The notes under the pieces were generated by a model. That model was not told the origin of the DNA and searched no databases. It worked only from the letters and a program-made list of their open reading frames with translations. The translations under genes were made by a program, and so were the position numbers. Positions 45,172 through 55,044 of a stretch of 64,000 nt of DNA are shown one piece after another. The DNA comes from Lepraria neglecta (Eukaryota > Ascomycota > Lecanoromycetes > Lecanorales > Stereocaulaceae), in NCBI GenBank assembly GCA_033220425.1, contig CM065648.1:4712001-4776000 (forward strand). Reading direction: 5' to 3'. Position 1 is the first letter of the stretch. Every line of letters starts with the position of its first letter.

Positions 45172-45734
45172 TCCTCAAATGGAATTTCGAGGATCTCAAA
45201 ATTTCGATTGCGATCTGTTTTAGTTGCGTGCATAGCGAGGAGAAGAATGATGAGACTGGCGGGACTGATTAGTGCTATACGACATACTCCCCTAACATCA
45301 TTTAGTACTGCAAGGCGTCAGAGATGTTCTGCATGTTGCTGGGTTCATAGACTATACGCTACCAGTGTTGATAATGCATGAGATGCGGATTGGCGTGCTG
45401 GTAATGATCTAGATTTTGGCGAGGAGGGTATGCCTTAGCTAGAGACATAGCTTACGCACACAATTCATACTTCATATGACCTACTCATAATACTCATTCC
45501 CTCATTAGCCCTTATAGTAGAGTTTGAACTGTAGGACAGGAGAAGCTCGGCGCGGTTTGCCTAAACGGGCGAAAATATCCACCAATATCCGCCAAGGCCT
45601 GCCAAGCCTTGATACGGCTACGACGCGGATTGTCTTCGGAGGAACTCACGTATCAAATTTCTTACACAACAACAGTCCATCCGCTCATTGATAGGCCACT
45701 CTCCTTCTCCGTCGATCCTCATACCTTGGCCATC
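45172..45734. other. Intergenic stretch, UFD4 3' flank and cytochrome b5 promoter
   Basis: No further gene was seen between the two plus-strand genes. Confidence 0.45.
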
Positions 45735-46539
45735 ATGTCAGAGACACAGGAGCTTACGTATGCCGACGTTTCGGCCCATAGTGGGAAGAAGGTAAGGTCT
45801 CACGAGAGCTTCAGATTTCACTGTTGCTGATGTGAGGTGTCGTGTATAGGATCTCTACCTTGTAGTGCACGACAAGATCTACAATGCTACTACGTTCATT
45901 GATGAGCATCCGTACGTCTGATCCTCCCCTTTTCCGATTGCATTAGCCTGCCTGGAGCTCGCGTGCCATTACTGTCATGAACGCCCCTGAGCTGCTCGCC
46001 TTCTACGGTGCTACATTCGACGATTGAACTCTATACAGTTCTTTAGCTGCTTCCGGCACCGCCATGGCCATACATTGACCCTAGCTGACGGCCTCTCACA
46101 GCGGTGGAGAAGAAGTCCTGCTCGACGTAGGCGGCCAAGACGCAACCGAAGCCTTCGAAGACGTCGGACACAGCGACGAGGCGAGAGAGATACTGGAGGG
46201 GCTACTTGTTGGTGGATTAAAGAGAATGGTGCGTTGCCCGCAATCGCGCCCCTCTCACTTCGAAACAAAAACATCAGTCGACTTGAGCCTCCAATCCAGC
46301 GCCAAGCCTCGCCCTAACGGCATCTTGCAGTCCGTATAGACATAGGCTGACTAGGGTTGTACGAACAGCCAGGCGATCCCGCACCCCACCAAACCACATC
46401 CTCCTCATCCACAAGCACGGCACCTAAGACCGAAGGCGCAAGTATGGGCGTTGGGCTCTACGCTCTTGTGCTGTTGGGAGGACTGGCTGCGTTCGGGGCA
46501 TACAAGTATCTGCAGATGCAGTCGGAGTCGAGCAAGTAG
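45735..46539 (+). CDS. CYB5: Cytochrome b5, tail-anchored
   Basis: Exons are 45735-45791, 45850-45911, 46102-46228 and 46369-46539, giving 138 residues. The heme-binding core is assembled across introns: [34 protein letters not shown], then [20 protein letters not shown] with axial His in HPGG and the second His in DVGHSDEA. The region LVGGLKRM joins [10 protein letters not shown] through an acceptor GAACAG, matching the family's KRMPGDPAP. A C-terminal TM helix ([19 protein letters not shown]) and a polar tail anchor it in the ER membrane. It donates electrons to fatty-acid and sterol desaturases/hydroxylases. Introns 2 and 3 are longer than most here (190 and 140 nt). Confidence 0.92.
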
Positions 46540-48375
46540 AGCTGTCTCAGTGAGGATAACGAGGAGCTTGGGGTGTTTGCATGCAAGTTATAGACGGGGT
46601 GGTGACTAGAAGGAGGTTGGAGAGTGGAAGGTTAGACGTTGTTCAGTTCAACCTGTACTTATCACGATTCTAGATGCCTTATTCCATATGATTGGCTTAC
46701 GCAAGGTGTGCTTGCTTCCTTTTTTTCGGCTTTACTCTTTTGCCCTAGCGGTCTCAACGGTTTCTCTTGTTGGGCCATGAGAATGCTTTTCGCAAGCTAG
46801 TTTTGGCATGTTCGTATGCTTCAAATCCATAGAATCTCAACGATCGCCACCCGACGGCGCTCAAAGTGGCTGTGCTATGGATGCTGTCTCGCTCAATTGA
46901 CTCTCCAATTGGCTATCCAAGCCGTCGGGACTTAGCTGCATATCTGCCATAAATGTCTCTCATCTAACTTCTACGTCTGCCCTCTGACTCCTAGCTGGTA
47001 TTGCTCTGTGTTCCTCAATTAGTCGTGATGGTGAAAGGAGCAATCCACACCACGTTCAGGAACTTGGTCATAATACAACCCATGCCAACTTGCAGAACCA
47101 TCAACGCACTCCTCGCCATAGCTCCCCAGTTCCGACATTCATCAACTTTATCGATCGGCACCCAGGACTCCATTCAAACAGTATCACCAAAAGCAAGCAC
47201 CCTACGTCGCCGTGAGCTGCATTGGAAATATAGATTGGAATTGGTGGGTAAGCATTTGGGCGATAAGGCCTTTTACCAAAACGCAGACATCGAAATGAAG
47301 CTCGACATCGAATTCAACTTTGCTGAGGACGTTGTAAGACATCGCTGCCAAAGCTGCGCGCACATGCCGAGAAATCCAAGCAAGAAACGCGTCAGTAAAT
47401 GTCTAGAAGCAAGTGGCCTTTAGTGGTACACGCGGGACGCCCCTCGTATAACTTCTGGGAGAGAAGTGCTTCCGGCCAGCCATACAGCTATCCGCTACGT
47501 CTGTGAATGCACAGGATATGCACCCGGTTTCAGGCTCAATACCGGCGTTTATAGGACGCTCATCATTGTGGAGAAGCCTCGAGCCTTTTGTATATCTTTG
47601 TGGGCCCACGCTGAAGAGGAACACGCGGAATTTCTTCGGAAAGTGCTCGAAGAGGAGATACAGACTGCGCAGAGAGAGGGATAGATGGTTTGGAATAGCT
47701 CTATTGGGGTACGGCAGGTGAGATTGGCGAGAGGGATTTATCAGTATGTGAGAGGGCGCTTGGAGAGATTGCATTCGTCCGATCAGGAGTTTGAGCATGG
47801 GATTAAAGCTCTGCCGTGTTTTGAGTGTGGGACTATTACTCCTTATGGCTATGGGTTTTTCTGATTAATCGTTTTGGCGATGGTATCTCCACTCAAATGC
47901 ATTTCTTACAACAGCCACAGATGTCTCCCCTCTGCGCTACAAGAATGATCAACAGGTTATCAAGACATGGTACTCAGCGCTTATATTGCATCTTCTGAAG
48001 ATGCAAAAGTCTTGTCGGCCAAAACGCAGCTTTCCCTTACGTACATCCTCCCTGCATCTGCTTTTTCATCACGCTTTCTATTGGGCTCATGCTTCTTCTT
48101 CGAGCCCACTCTTCTTTGTTTTACTCATGCTCCTCATGACCATCTTGCACACTTTACCACTTCATGTCCCGTCTTTTAATTGCAATTTGAGCAGTCTCAT
48201 TATCGCCTCCACAAATTATAAAGACTTGAAGCTCGCTGTACAAATGTCAGCACTCACGCTCCTAAATCTTTACTCAATTTCTCCCAAAGAGACGACATGC
48301 CAAAGCCCGTGCACAGACACTGAGTTATTAGTTGGGTTTAGCGTAAGCGGGTAGATCTGTCGATCACATGTTATA
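46540..48375. other. Gene-poor stretch with one weak candidate frame
   Basis: A plus-strand frame at 47030-47423 (ATG within MVKGAIHTTFRN) and another at 47466-47684 (including VYRTLIIVEKPRAF, EFLRKVLEEEIQTAQ) look moderately protein-like and might be exons of an orphan gene. No family, and no clear splice pair joins them. The rest shows nothing recognisable. Confidence 0.3.
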
Positions 48376-49006
48376 CAGGGTCTCGCGGGGTAAAAAAATC
48401 TGCCGATCTGGGGCGCAAAGCTTGGCAGACCTCAACACCGCCCTTAATTTCAACTCTACAGCACCATATCATCCCCTATAAGCCCCTATAAGCATGACCA
48501 AACGAAAGCGCCAAAGCAAAGCCAATATCGAGCCCCACGAGCCTTTCTACGAGTACCCGACCCCTACTAAAGCCAAAGCTCATGGCGCAATTGAGTTCGC
48601 AGAAGCCAAAGGCCTCCTTAAGAAGAACCGCAATACTGCGCTCCCTACAGACCTAAGCCCAATATGAGCTACGGTCTTGGTTTAACGCCCCGAAATCGCC
48701 TGATTTAGCTGTTATTGAGACCTTTTTGGGGCCCCTGAAGCAATTCTTATCGAGCTCCGGGCACTGGGATGAGGAGACGCTACGGGCGCGCGCTGAGGAG
48801 GGTTGGCGTAACCACGTGCCCCAGGAGTTTATAAATAAGCAGGTATTGACTATGAAGGACCGGCTGCACGCCTGCTTAGACGGTAACGGGAAAATGACCG
48901 GTTATTAGTACTGTAGATAGCTAAATATATGATGTTTTTGGCGGTGTTGAGGTCTGCTAAGCTTTGCGCTCTAGATCGGCAGAATTTTTTTTACCCCGCG
49001 AGAGGG
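48376..49006 (+). mobile_element. Internally deleted Tc1/mariner-like element, 631 bp
   Basis: The two ends are inverted repeats of about 60 bp. The left starts CAGGGTCTCGCGGGGTAAAA and continues with TCTGCCGATCT, GCGCAAAGCTT and CAGACCTCAACACCGCC. The right end gives the same order on the other strand, starting CCCTCTCGCGGGGTAAAA. Both ends are flanked by TA (48374-48375 and 49007-49008), the mariner target duplication. Inside are the N-terminal and C-terminal parts of a transposase with the middle missing. It is a non-autonomous derivative that could be mobilised only by a full-length relative. Confidence 0.85.
48494..48908 (+). pseudogene. Mariner-like transposase remnant (5' and 3' ends only)
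   Basis: The ATG at 48494 opens a 57-codon frame (MTKRKRQSKANIEPHEPFYE), continuing with TPTKAKAHGAIEFAEAKGLL, the HTH-containing start of fungal mariner transposases. It stops at 48665-48667. Directly after, in another frame, the C-terminal catalytic end appears: SWFNAPKSPDLAVIETFLGP with the third acidic residue in the S-P-D-L-x-x-I-E motif, then LKQFLSSSGHWDEETLRARA and QVLTMKDRLHACLDGNGKMT, ending at 48908. The first two catalytic Asp regions are absent, so the protein is inactive. Confidence 0.75.
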
Positions 49007-49008
49007 TA

Positions 49009-49539
49009 TTGTTGACCGGCAGAAAGTCGCACTCCCCTACCACTAAACCCGATTAAGCATTAGCAAGTGCATAAACACCGACTTCCGGCACTAGTCCTTG
49101 ATTTTTGGCGCTAAATCTAGAGATAAACATTGGTTGCAACATGCATAGGTACATCAATTTTACAGCGGGTCACACCAAATTTCATATATATAGCCATTGA
49201 CATCTTAATTTGTCTCCGCCGGATCATCTAGCTGAATGAATGAGGTCTGCACCGGGGGCAAAACCTCCAAATCAGACGCTTTTCGCCCTGAAAGTCGATA
49301 TCTGAGTGCCAATTGGCTCATACTCCTTCCTCATCGCTATTCAGCATATGTAGCCACTCGTCCGAGGGACCCTCTATCTCAAACTCGTCGACGCGCATTG
49401 TTTGAATAAGTGGGAGTGGATATTTAGTAAATTAATTGACTATGTAGGCGCAATTGCATGCAGAAAACTCCTTAGCAGCATGCACAGCCTTATAGGGCTT
49501 AGTGCCCGAAGGGGTGCGACTTTCTGCCGGTCAACGGGA
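49009..49539. mobile_element. Second short element with about 25-bp inverted ends, abutting the first
   Basis: The left end GTTGACCGGCAGAAAGTCGC (from 49012) is matched in reverse complement at the right end by GCGACTTTCTGCCGGTCAAC (to 49535). TA occurs immediately outside both ends (49007-49008 and 49540-49541). A minus-strand stub inside reads MRVDEFEIEGPSDEWLHML and ends NSDEEGV, resembling an acidic transposase C-terminus, but too little remains to name the family (pogo/Fot-like is a guess). It is a MITE-like or internally deleted DNA transposon sharing its left TA with the mariner element. Confidence 0.65.
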
Positions 49540-49610
49540 TATTCATGTGAAAGTATGGTTCGTATGAGAAATGTTCCATTCTTCCGATTGCTTCACCTTC
49601 CCCTTCCACC

Positions 49611-51296
49611 ATGGCTTCTCAAGAGCATACCTCCAGTGGCGCACCCACTGAGACCAGTCCACTCCTCGCCAATGGTAATAGCCATGGCAATGGCAAGCCA
49701 ACGTACTCCGGCGAGGTCAGTGATGAAGAAAACCAAACCAACGACGTCAATGGCAATCCCAACGAGGACAACGTTCCACTCGTGGAAGAACCTAGCACCG
49801 GAAAGCTCCTCATCGTCATGTCCAGTATCTGGTTCGGCACTTTCCTGGCAGCGCTCGACTCCACGATCGTAGCCACCCTCTCCGCCCCAATCTCCAACTC
49901 CTTCAACTCACTGTCCTTACTGTCCTGGCTGGCTTCCGCATATTTCATTTCCCAGGCAGCTTGCCAGCCACTCAGTGGCCGTCTGACGGACATTTTCGGA
50001 CGCAGAGCCGGTCTCATATTTTCAAATATCTTCTTCGCTGCTGGGAACTTGATTTGTGGTCTCGCTACGGAAGAATGGGTCATGATCTTCGGCCGTGTCG
50101 TAGCTGGTATGGGCGGTGGTGGCCTTACTTCTATCTCTACTTTCGTGGGTAGTGATCTGGTTCCGCTGCGCAGACGAGGTGTATGGCAAGGCTTTGGCAA
50201 TATCAGCTACGGCGTTGGGGCTGGCCTTGGTGGTGTCTTTGGTGGCTGGATAAACGATACTTGGGGCTGGCGGAAAGCCTTCCTCATTCAAGTTCCCTTG
50301 ACTGTGATCTCCGGCATCATCGTTTTTTTCACCGTGAAGATACCAGTCAAGCAATCTGAAAAGTCCGCTATCAAACGCGTCGACTTCTTAGGTGCATTCA
50401 CAATAATCACAGCCCTGGTACTCCTCCTGCTCGGCCTCAACTCTGGTGGCAACATCGTGCCTTGGAACCATCCATTGATCTACACTACCCTCCCACTCTC
50501 ATTCATCTCTCTTCTTGTCTACATCTATGTCGAAGACAAACGCGCCTCGGAGCCCCTTATTCCCGTCCGACTTCTGCTCAACCGGACCGTCCTCTCCGCC
50601 TGCTTGACAAACTGGTTCTACACTATGACGACCCTAGCAGTTCTCTTCTATGGTCCTCTCTACTTCCAAGTCCGAGGCCTCTCCGCCACTGAAGCAGGTG
50701 AGCGCATGATCCCTCAATCGGTCGGAATTGCTGTCGGCTCCGTCGTTGTGGGTGTGATAATGCGCTGGACGGGACGGTATTACATACTCAGTGTAATCGT
50801 CCAGTGCATTTTCATCGCCGCAAATATCTTGACTTCCTCTTTCAATCTTACTACAGCCGCATGGATATCGATCATAGCCTTCTTCCTTGTTGGCATTAGC
50901 TACAGCGGCATGCTAACTACAACCCTGCTCGCCCTCATTTCAGCAGTCGAACACAAAGAGCAAGCTGTCATCACATCGGCCTCTTATGTCTTTCGCAGCA
51001 CCGGCAGCGCAATCGGCATCACCATTGCTTCAGCAGTGTTTCAGAACATTCTCAAAATCAGATTGTGGGCTAGGTTTGGTGATCGAGATGATGCAGCGGA
51101 GTTTATTAAGAGACTGAGAGACAGTCTAGAAGAGATCTATAAGCTACCGGATGGACAAAGGGCGGTGGTCCTGGATATTTACATGGAGGCATTAAGGAGC
51201 GTGTTCTTAACGTTGCTGGGTATCGCTGTCCTGGGGGCGCTAGTGAGTCTGGCTATGAGGGAACATACTTTGCATAGGAACCTGGAGAGGAAGTAA
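49611..51296 (+). CDS. MFS transporter, DHA2 / vacuolar amino-acid (Vba/Fnx) type
   Basis: This is a single exon of 561 residues from the ATG at 49611. A hydrophilic N-terminus of about 65 residues (with PLLANGN-type sequence) precedes about 14 predicted TM helices. Signatures include LDSTIVATLSAPI in TM1, GRLTDIFGRRAG (motif A) between TM2 and TM3, RVVAGMGGGGLTSISTFVGS in TM4, and GVFGGWINDTWGWRKAFLI, typical of the Fnx1/Vba group. These carry basic amino acids into the vacuole; related DHA2 members export drugs. Substrate cannot be read from sequence. The gene begins 70 bp after the transposon end, so the insertion lies in its promoter. Confidence 0.88.
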   Translation: MASQEHTSSGAPTETSPLLANGNSHGNGKPTYSGEVSDEENQTNDVNGNPNEDNVPLVEEPSTGKLLIVMSSIWFGTFLAALDSTIVATLSAPISNSFNSLSLLSWLASAYFISQAACQPLSGRLTDIFGRRAGLIFSNIFFAAGNLICGLATEEWVMIFGRVVAGMGGGGLTSISTFVGSDLVPLRRRGVWQGFGNISYGVGAGLGGVFGGWINDTWGWRKAFLIQVPLTVISGIIVFFTVKIPVKQSEKSAIKRVDFLGAFTIITALVLLLLGLNSGGNIVPWNHPLIYTTLPLSFISLLVYIYVEDKRASEPLIPVRLLLNRTVLSACLTNWFYTMTTLAVLFYGPLYFQVRGLSATEAGERMIPQSVGIAVGSVVVGVIMRWTGRYYILSVIVQCIFIAANILTSSFNLTTAAWISIIAFFLVGISYSGMLTTTLLALISAVEHKEQAVITSASYVFRSTGSAIGITIASAVFQNILKIRLWARFGDRDDAAEFIKRLRDSLEEIYKLPDGQRAVVLDIYMEALRSVFLTLLGIAVLGALVSLAMREHTLHRNLERK

Positions 51297-51747
51297 GTAA
51301 GGCCGTGGGATGGTGCGGGGGACACTAACGATATCTGTTCATATGAGGTATGATTAGATGAGTGATAAGATGCAAGCGATCACTCGCTATGGCTAATGTA
51401 TTGATTCATAGACTTGAACTCTTCATGCCGTCTGAATGGTGCATTCGCTGCTCTTGATCTAGAGGTGGGTGCAGATTGTGACTGGAAACGAGTGAAACAT
51501 GCTGTCGCCTGAGGAAGAACGGCGTGTTGAACGCCTCGGTTGAGATGCGGATTGGAGCTGGCGCCTCGTCACCGCGACGTGATGACCACAACCGACGCCA
51601 CTGAATAAGACCAACCCACTCGCCCCAACACGAGATACTCCGAACCCACAGGGACGAAGCACCACCTCCACGAACTCGTCAGTACCTCCAAAGGTTGGTG
51701 CGAAAAGTCAAAAAATCATGCAAAGTCAGATCAAAAAAATAAACAAA

Positions 51748-51848
51748 CCGACCCGATCGAGATTCGAACCCATGACCTCACGGCGGGCAAAAATTAAGGA
51801 CGAGCCACTTCTCTCAACTAGCAAGCTATTGGTTTTTGGCAACGTCGG
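51748..51848 (-). tRNA. tRNA-like sequence, probably a pseudo-tRNA
   Basis: On the minus strand GGTTCGAATCT fits an internal B box but for one base, and an A-box-like TAGCTTGCTAGTTGAGAG lies upstream at tRNA spacing. The outer ends pair for five bases (CCGAC with GTCGG). The T stem is weak (G-T and mismatches), the D and anticodon arms fold poorly, and the length (101 nt) would need an intron. A degenerate tRNA or the head of a tRNA-derived SINE fits better than a working tRNA; the anticodon cannot be assigned. Confidence 0.3.
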
Positions 51849-53510
51849 TAGTAGATAGTCATTCCAACTGGGCAAGCTGTAAGGCCAGCTTGTGAGTCCC
51901 ACGGTCCGGCACGGGGGAGGGCTTATTTGAATTCATATGTCAACCATTCTCGACACCCACCATCTTTTCTCTTTGACTCATTGCGTTTCCTCTCACATAC
52001 TCAACCGTGGAGCCAGACCATAAATGCAATTTCTACGCAGTTCCCATGTCATGTTGAATATGTGGGTCTTGACAAAGGGAAATGATCCAAGGATGGAATA
52101 CTCGTCGTCCGATACTCAGGATCTTCAAGGTGCTACACAGACGCCTGAAACCACTCGATCAGGAAAGTTTCGACGCTCGGCTAGGTGGAATTCGGTGTCT
52201 TCTGGTGGGACTCTTTGAAGAACGCTTTCTTCGAGAGGCGCTATTCCTAGTGAAGAGGTTTCGAGAGTTCCAGTGATGTCTCAACTACTTTAATCCTCCT
52301 GGCAGTGTTGAAACCCTACGAGCTAGCCCTAGTTGGCGGTTTCTCAACGTCTACTCGATGAATATACCCTGGGGATTACAAGAATCTCCCAGCAGGTGTT
52401 GAAATTCCACAAACTAGTTCCATCTGAAGTTGTGCAGACTCTGATCGTTGGGGGACGGATTTTCTTGGAACTATTTCGGTAGAACAATAGCTGTGCTAGC
52501 ACCATTTGGGAAGTTTCTCAATGTCTGGTTGTTGGGCGACAGAACTACCATTTGTGTGACGTTACTCCTGTTCGGGGTTTTCGAGACTTTGGCTGTTGGA
52601 AGAGGGTAGGATTTTTTATACTTCTTTCACGAAGTATAGAATAGCAGATGTGGAAGGTAATCCGAAAAAAGTTCAAGGACGCTCGACAGCCAGACTCTTG
52701 TGGTCTCAAACAGGAATAAGATCATGGACGGAACCCCGCTACTAAAACTTTTACGAAGTTCGACAGTCGGACTTTTGAAACTCGATCAAGACTTGTGAGT
52801 GTACCTTTAGGAATAAGAATTAGTCAAATGGATGTTCCGACGTCCAGCAGTCACACCCGTGGAAACCTCAGGTAGAACTAGCTCCAAAATCTGCTACCTC
52901 CGAAACGCAACAGTCAGAGTCTCAAAACCTCTTAAGTAGGACTAGTGCCGAGAGATCAAGAGAGCCCAAAAAATATTATTTACCTTACTCCAATGGCCAG
53001 AGATCCCATAACCTCAATTTAGACTAGTACCAGAAAACATCATTTACCTTAATCCAACAGCCATAGATCTTATAAGCTCAATCTAGGTTAGTATCTAGAA
53101 AAATCATCTACCTTATTCCAACGGCCAGACTCTTCGAAACCTCGGAATAGTGTGCAATGAGGACTCTCGTGGTGTTGGTGGAGTCGGGGTCCTCAACACT
53201 TAGAAGTCTAGGCTTCAACGATTTTGGCCGTTCTCCAACTCCACTTCATATTGGAATAGTCCCGATGTGGTCCCTGGAGAATGCGGATAGCATCGGTCTC
53301 TGCTCTCACGCTCTCCCTCTTAAGATCATCGACAATGCCGGAGGCAGTTAACTTTCCAATTGCTTGTGCCATGATGCCTCAAAATGTCCTTCTTATGCTA
53401 TAGAATCCAAAAAAAAAATCCAGACCACCACATTACTCTACAGCACGTGCCACCTTAGCATCTTCAGAGTTTTACAGAGGTGCAGAGCCGTCTTCCACAG
53501 CCAATTTTCC
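51849..53510. other. Gene-free stretch containing a degenerate minisatellite
   Basis: No convincing gene is seen. Most of it is the diverged repeat array described separately (52290-53150), followed by an A-run near 53407. Confidence 0.5.
52290..53150. repeat. Diverged minisatellite array, block A (both orientations)
   Basis: Units of about 60-90 bp share the core CCAACAGCCAGACTCTCGAA followed by ACCTCAATTAGGACTAGT. Plus-orientation copies are seen near 52683, 52760, 52830, 52905, 52993, 53057 and 53117 (for example CCAACAGCCATAGATCTTAT and CCAACGGCCAGACTCTTCGA). Copies near 52305, 52393 and 52570 are in reverse orientation (for example GTGTTGAAATTCCACAAACT). The same family recurs at 57.5-58.4 kb. 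Divergence between units is high, so the array is old. Confidence 0.7.
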
Positions 53511-54146
53511 TCATTGCCGTACCTTGTCTATTTTGCTTTGTAGTGAACAGATCATCACGTCCTTCGGCGCAAGTTGATGGGCTTTCTCCACCTCCACGAA
53601 CGCGGCATCATAATCATCGAGACCCTCACACGCCAATGCTCTTCGGTACAATAACTTCGCCATCTCCCCATCACCAGGCTTCCAAGCAGTCGGATGATCC
53701 TCTAGAGCCTCTAAAGCTCTTCCAGTGCGAGCTAAAGCTTTTTGAAAGCGCGAGACTTCACCATCTTCTGGTATGTAGCTCTCATATTTAAGCCAACTCG
53801 CAGCTTCATTGGAGTACACTTTGAATTGCATTTCAGTGATCGTTTGAACAAATTTCCAGTCGTCGCTGGGTATTGCTCCGAGGTGACGAAGCCCTTTGAG
53901 GTGGACAATGTCGTAGGAGGCGTCGCCATAGATTTGGGTGCTAAGCTTGTAGTCGCCGGCGCGGAAAGCCTGGTTGCCGGCTTCGCGGAGCTTTAGAGCT
54001 TCATTGATGGCGTTTTGGAGGCGGGTGGTGTCCATTGAGCTGTGTGATGTTTCTTCTAATTCGCCGTCGTCATTTCTGAACCCTGTATGGAAGACATAGT
54101 CCGATCCACTGTCGACAGAGTCGCGAAGTTCTTCTTCCCTGTCCAT
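53511..54146 (-). CDS. TPR-like protein of unknown function (211 aa)
   Basis: This is a single frame of 211 residues from ATG 54146. The N-terminal 40 residues are acidic and Ser-rich. Then come TPR-type helices: EALKLREAGNQAFRAGDYKL (GNxAFxxGDY is a TPR1 signature), FVQTITEMQFKVYSNEAASW (LYSNRA-like TPR2), and AKLLYRRALACEGLDDYDAA with FVEVEKAHQLAPKD (TPR3). This arrangement is that of small three-TPR carboxylate-clamp co-chaperone modules, though some clamp residues are not evident. No other domain is seen. It lies between the two minisatellite blocks. The family is clear; the partner is unknown. Confidence 0.75.
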   Translation of the reverse strand: MDREEELRDSVDSGSDYVFHTGFRNDDGELEETSHSSMDTTRLQNAINEALKLREAGNQAFRAGDYKLSTQIYGDASYDIVHLKGLRHLGAIPSDDWKFVQTITEMQFKVYSNEAASWLKYESYIPEDGEVSRFQKALARTGRALEALEDHPTAWKPGDGEMAKLLYRRALACEGLDDYDAAFVEVEKAHQLAPKDVMICSLQSKIDKVRQ

Positions 54147-55044
54147 GCCGAGCTGACTGTTGGAGATCTCGAGGGAGAAAGAGCATTTGTTTAAGATTCA
54201 GCATTCTCGTCAGGTCCCCTCGGTTATCCTCGGTCCTTCTACCAACGCGTCTGTCGCGTGGCTGGCTTGGGGTGTCACTTGCCTATTGCGGTAAAGCTTG
54301 CTAACCAACATCTAGTTAGCTCGAACTTGGTGACTTCTACATCGTTAATTGTTTCTGAGAGATTTTTACGATTCGGGAAGGTACCGCCTTTGCATAAAAA
54401 TATCTCCACTCTCCTGCATCATCCTAAAGATACGGACATTCTCGGTTTTGTGCATCCTGGATTGCGGGGCTTATCTCAAAATGCATGATCCTGATCGATA
54501 TTGCGCTTTTCCTTGCGACCTGTGACCTTACTGCACTCTTCTTGAGTTAGGTCAAATTAAGCCACGTCAACGTTTCGTTTCATGATTTCCTTGCTTCCGC
54601 GAAGCTTGTCTTTTCAGCCTGGAGATGCAGCTAGAACCCTGTTTGAAGGCTTGTCTCCGATTTCGAGATGCAGCTGCTTGTTTCGTGCGTTAGAGCCGAA
54701 CAACCATGCAAGGGCCAAAGTAACTTGCCACTATGAAACGAAAGTAGAAGGTCAGGATGATTCGTTCTCTTTTTTTCCACTCACTGTTCCCCAGCGAAGA
54801 AGATTGCCTATGATTATTCTGGAAGGTCGCGTGAATTCCCCTCAATTTTCACCCCAAACAGTGGAGGCCGCAGCAAAATGACATGAAGTTGCGTAACTCT
54901 AGCCATTTTTCGTGCAGTGTCGAGTTGATAAACCTGGCCGTTCCTCCGCTCCTGCTTTTTCACATTCTCGCTCTCTACTGAGTCTTGCTCTTACACACTC
55001 TCCTTTGCGTCAATTGTGGTAAGCTATCGAAGCGGTAAGCCAAG
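54147..55044. other. Intergenic stretch, no gene seen
   Basis: Promoter region for the TPR gene (minus) and the carboxypeptidase gene (plus). Its right end is a pyrimidine-rich leader (CTCCTGCTTTTTCACATTCT). A 99-codon open frame at 54582-54881 has no family features. Confidence 0.45.

Noticed and set aside
47001-47423. 140-codon plus-strand frame as a firm gene
   Set aside because: Moderately protein-like but no family, uncertain start and no clear splice partner; kept only as a weak candidate in the gene-poor stretch.
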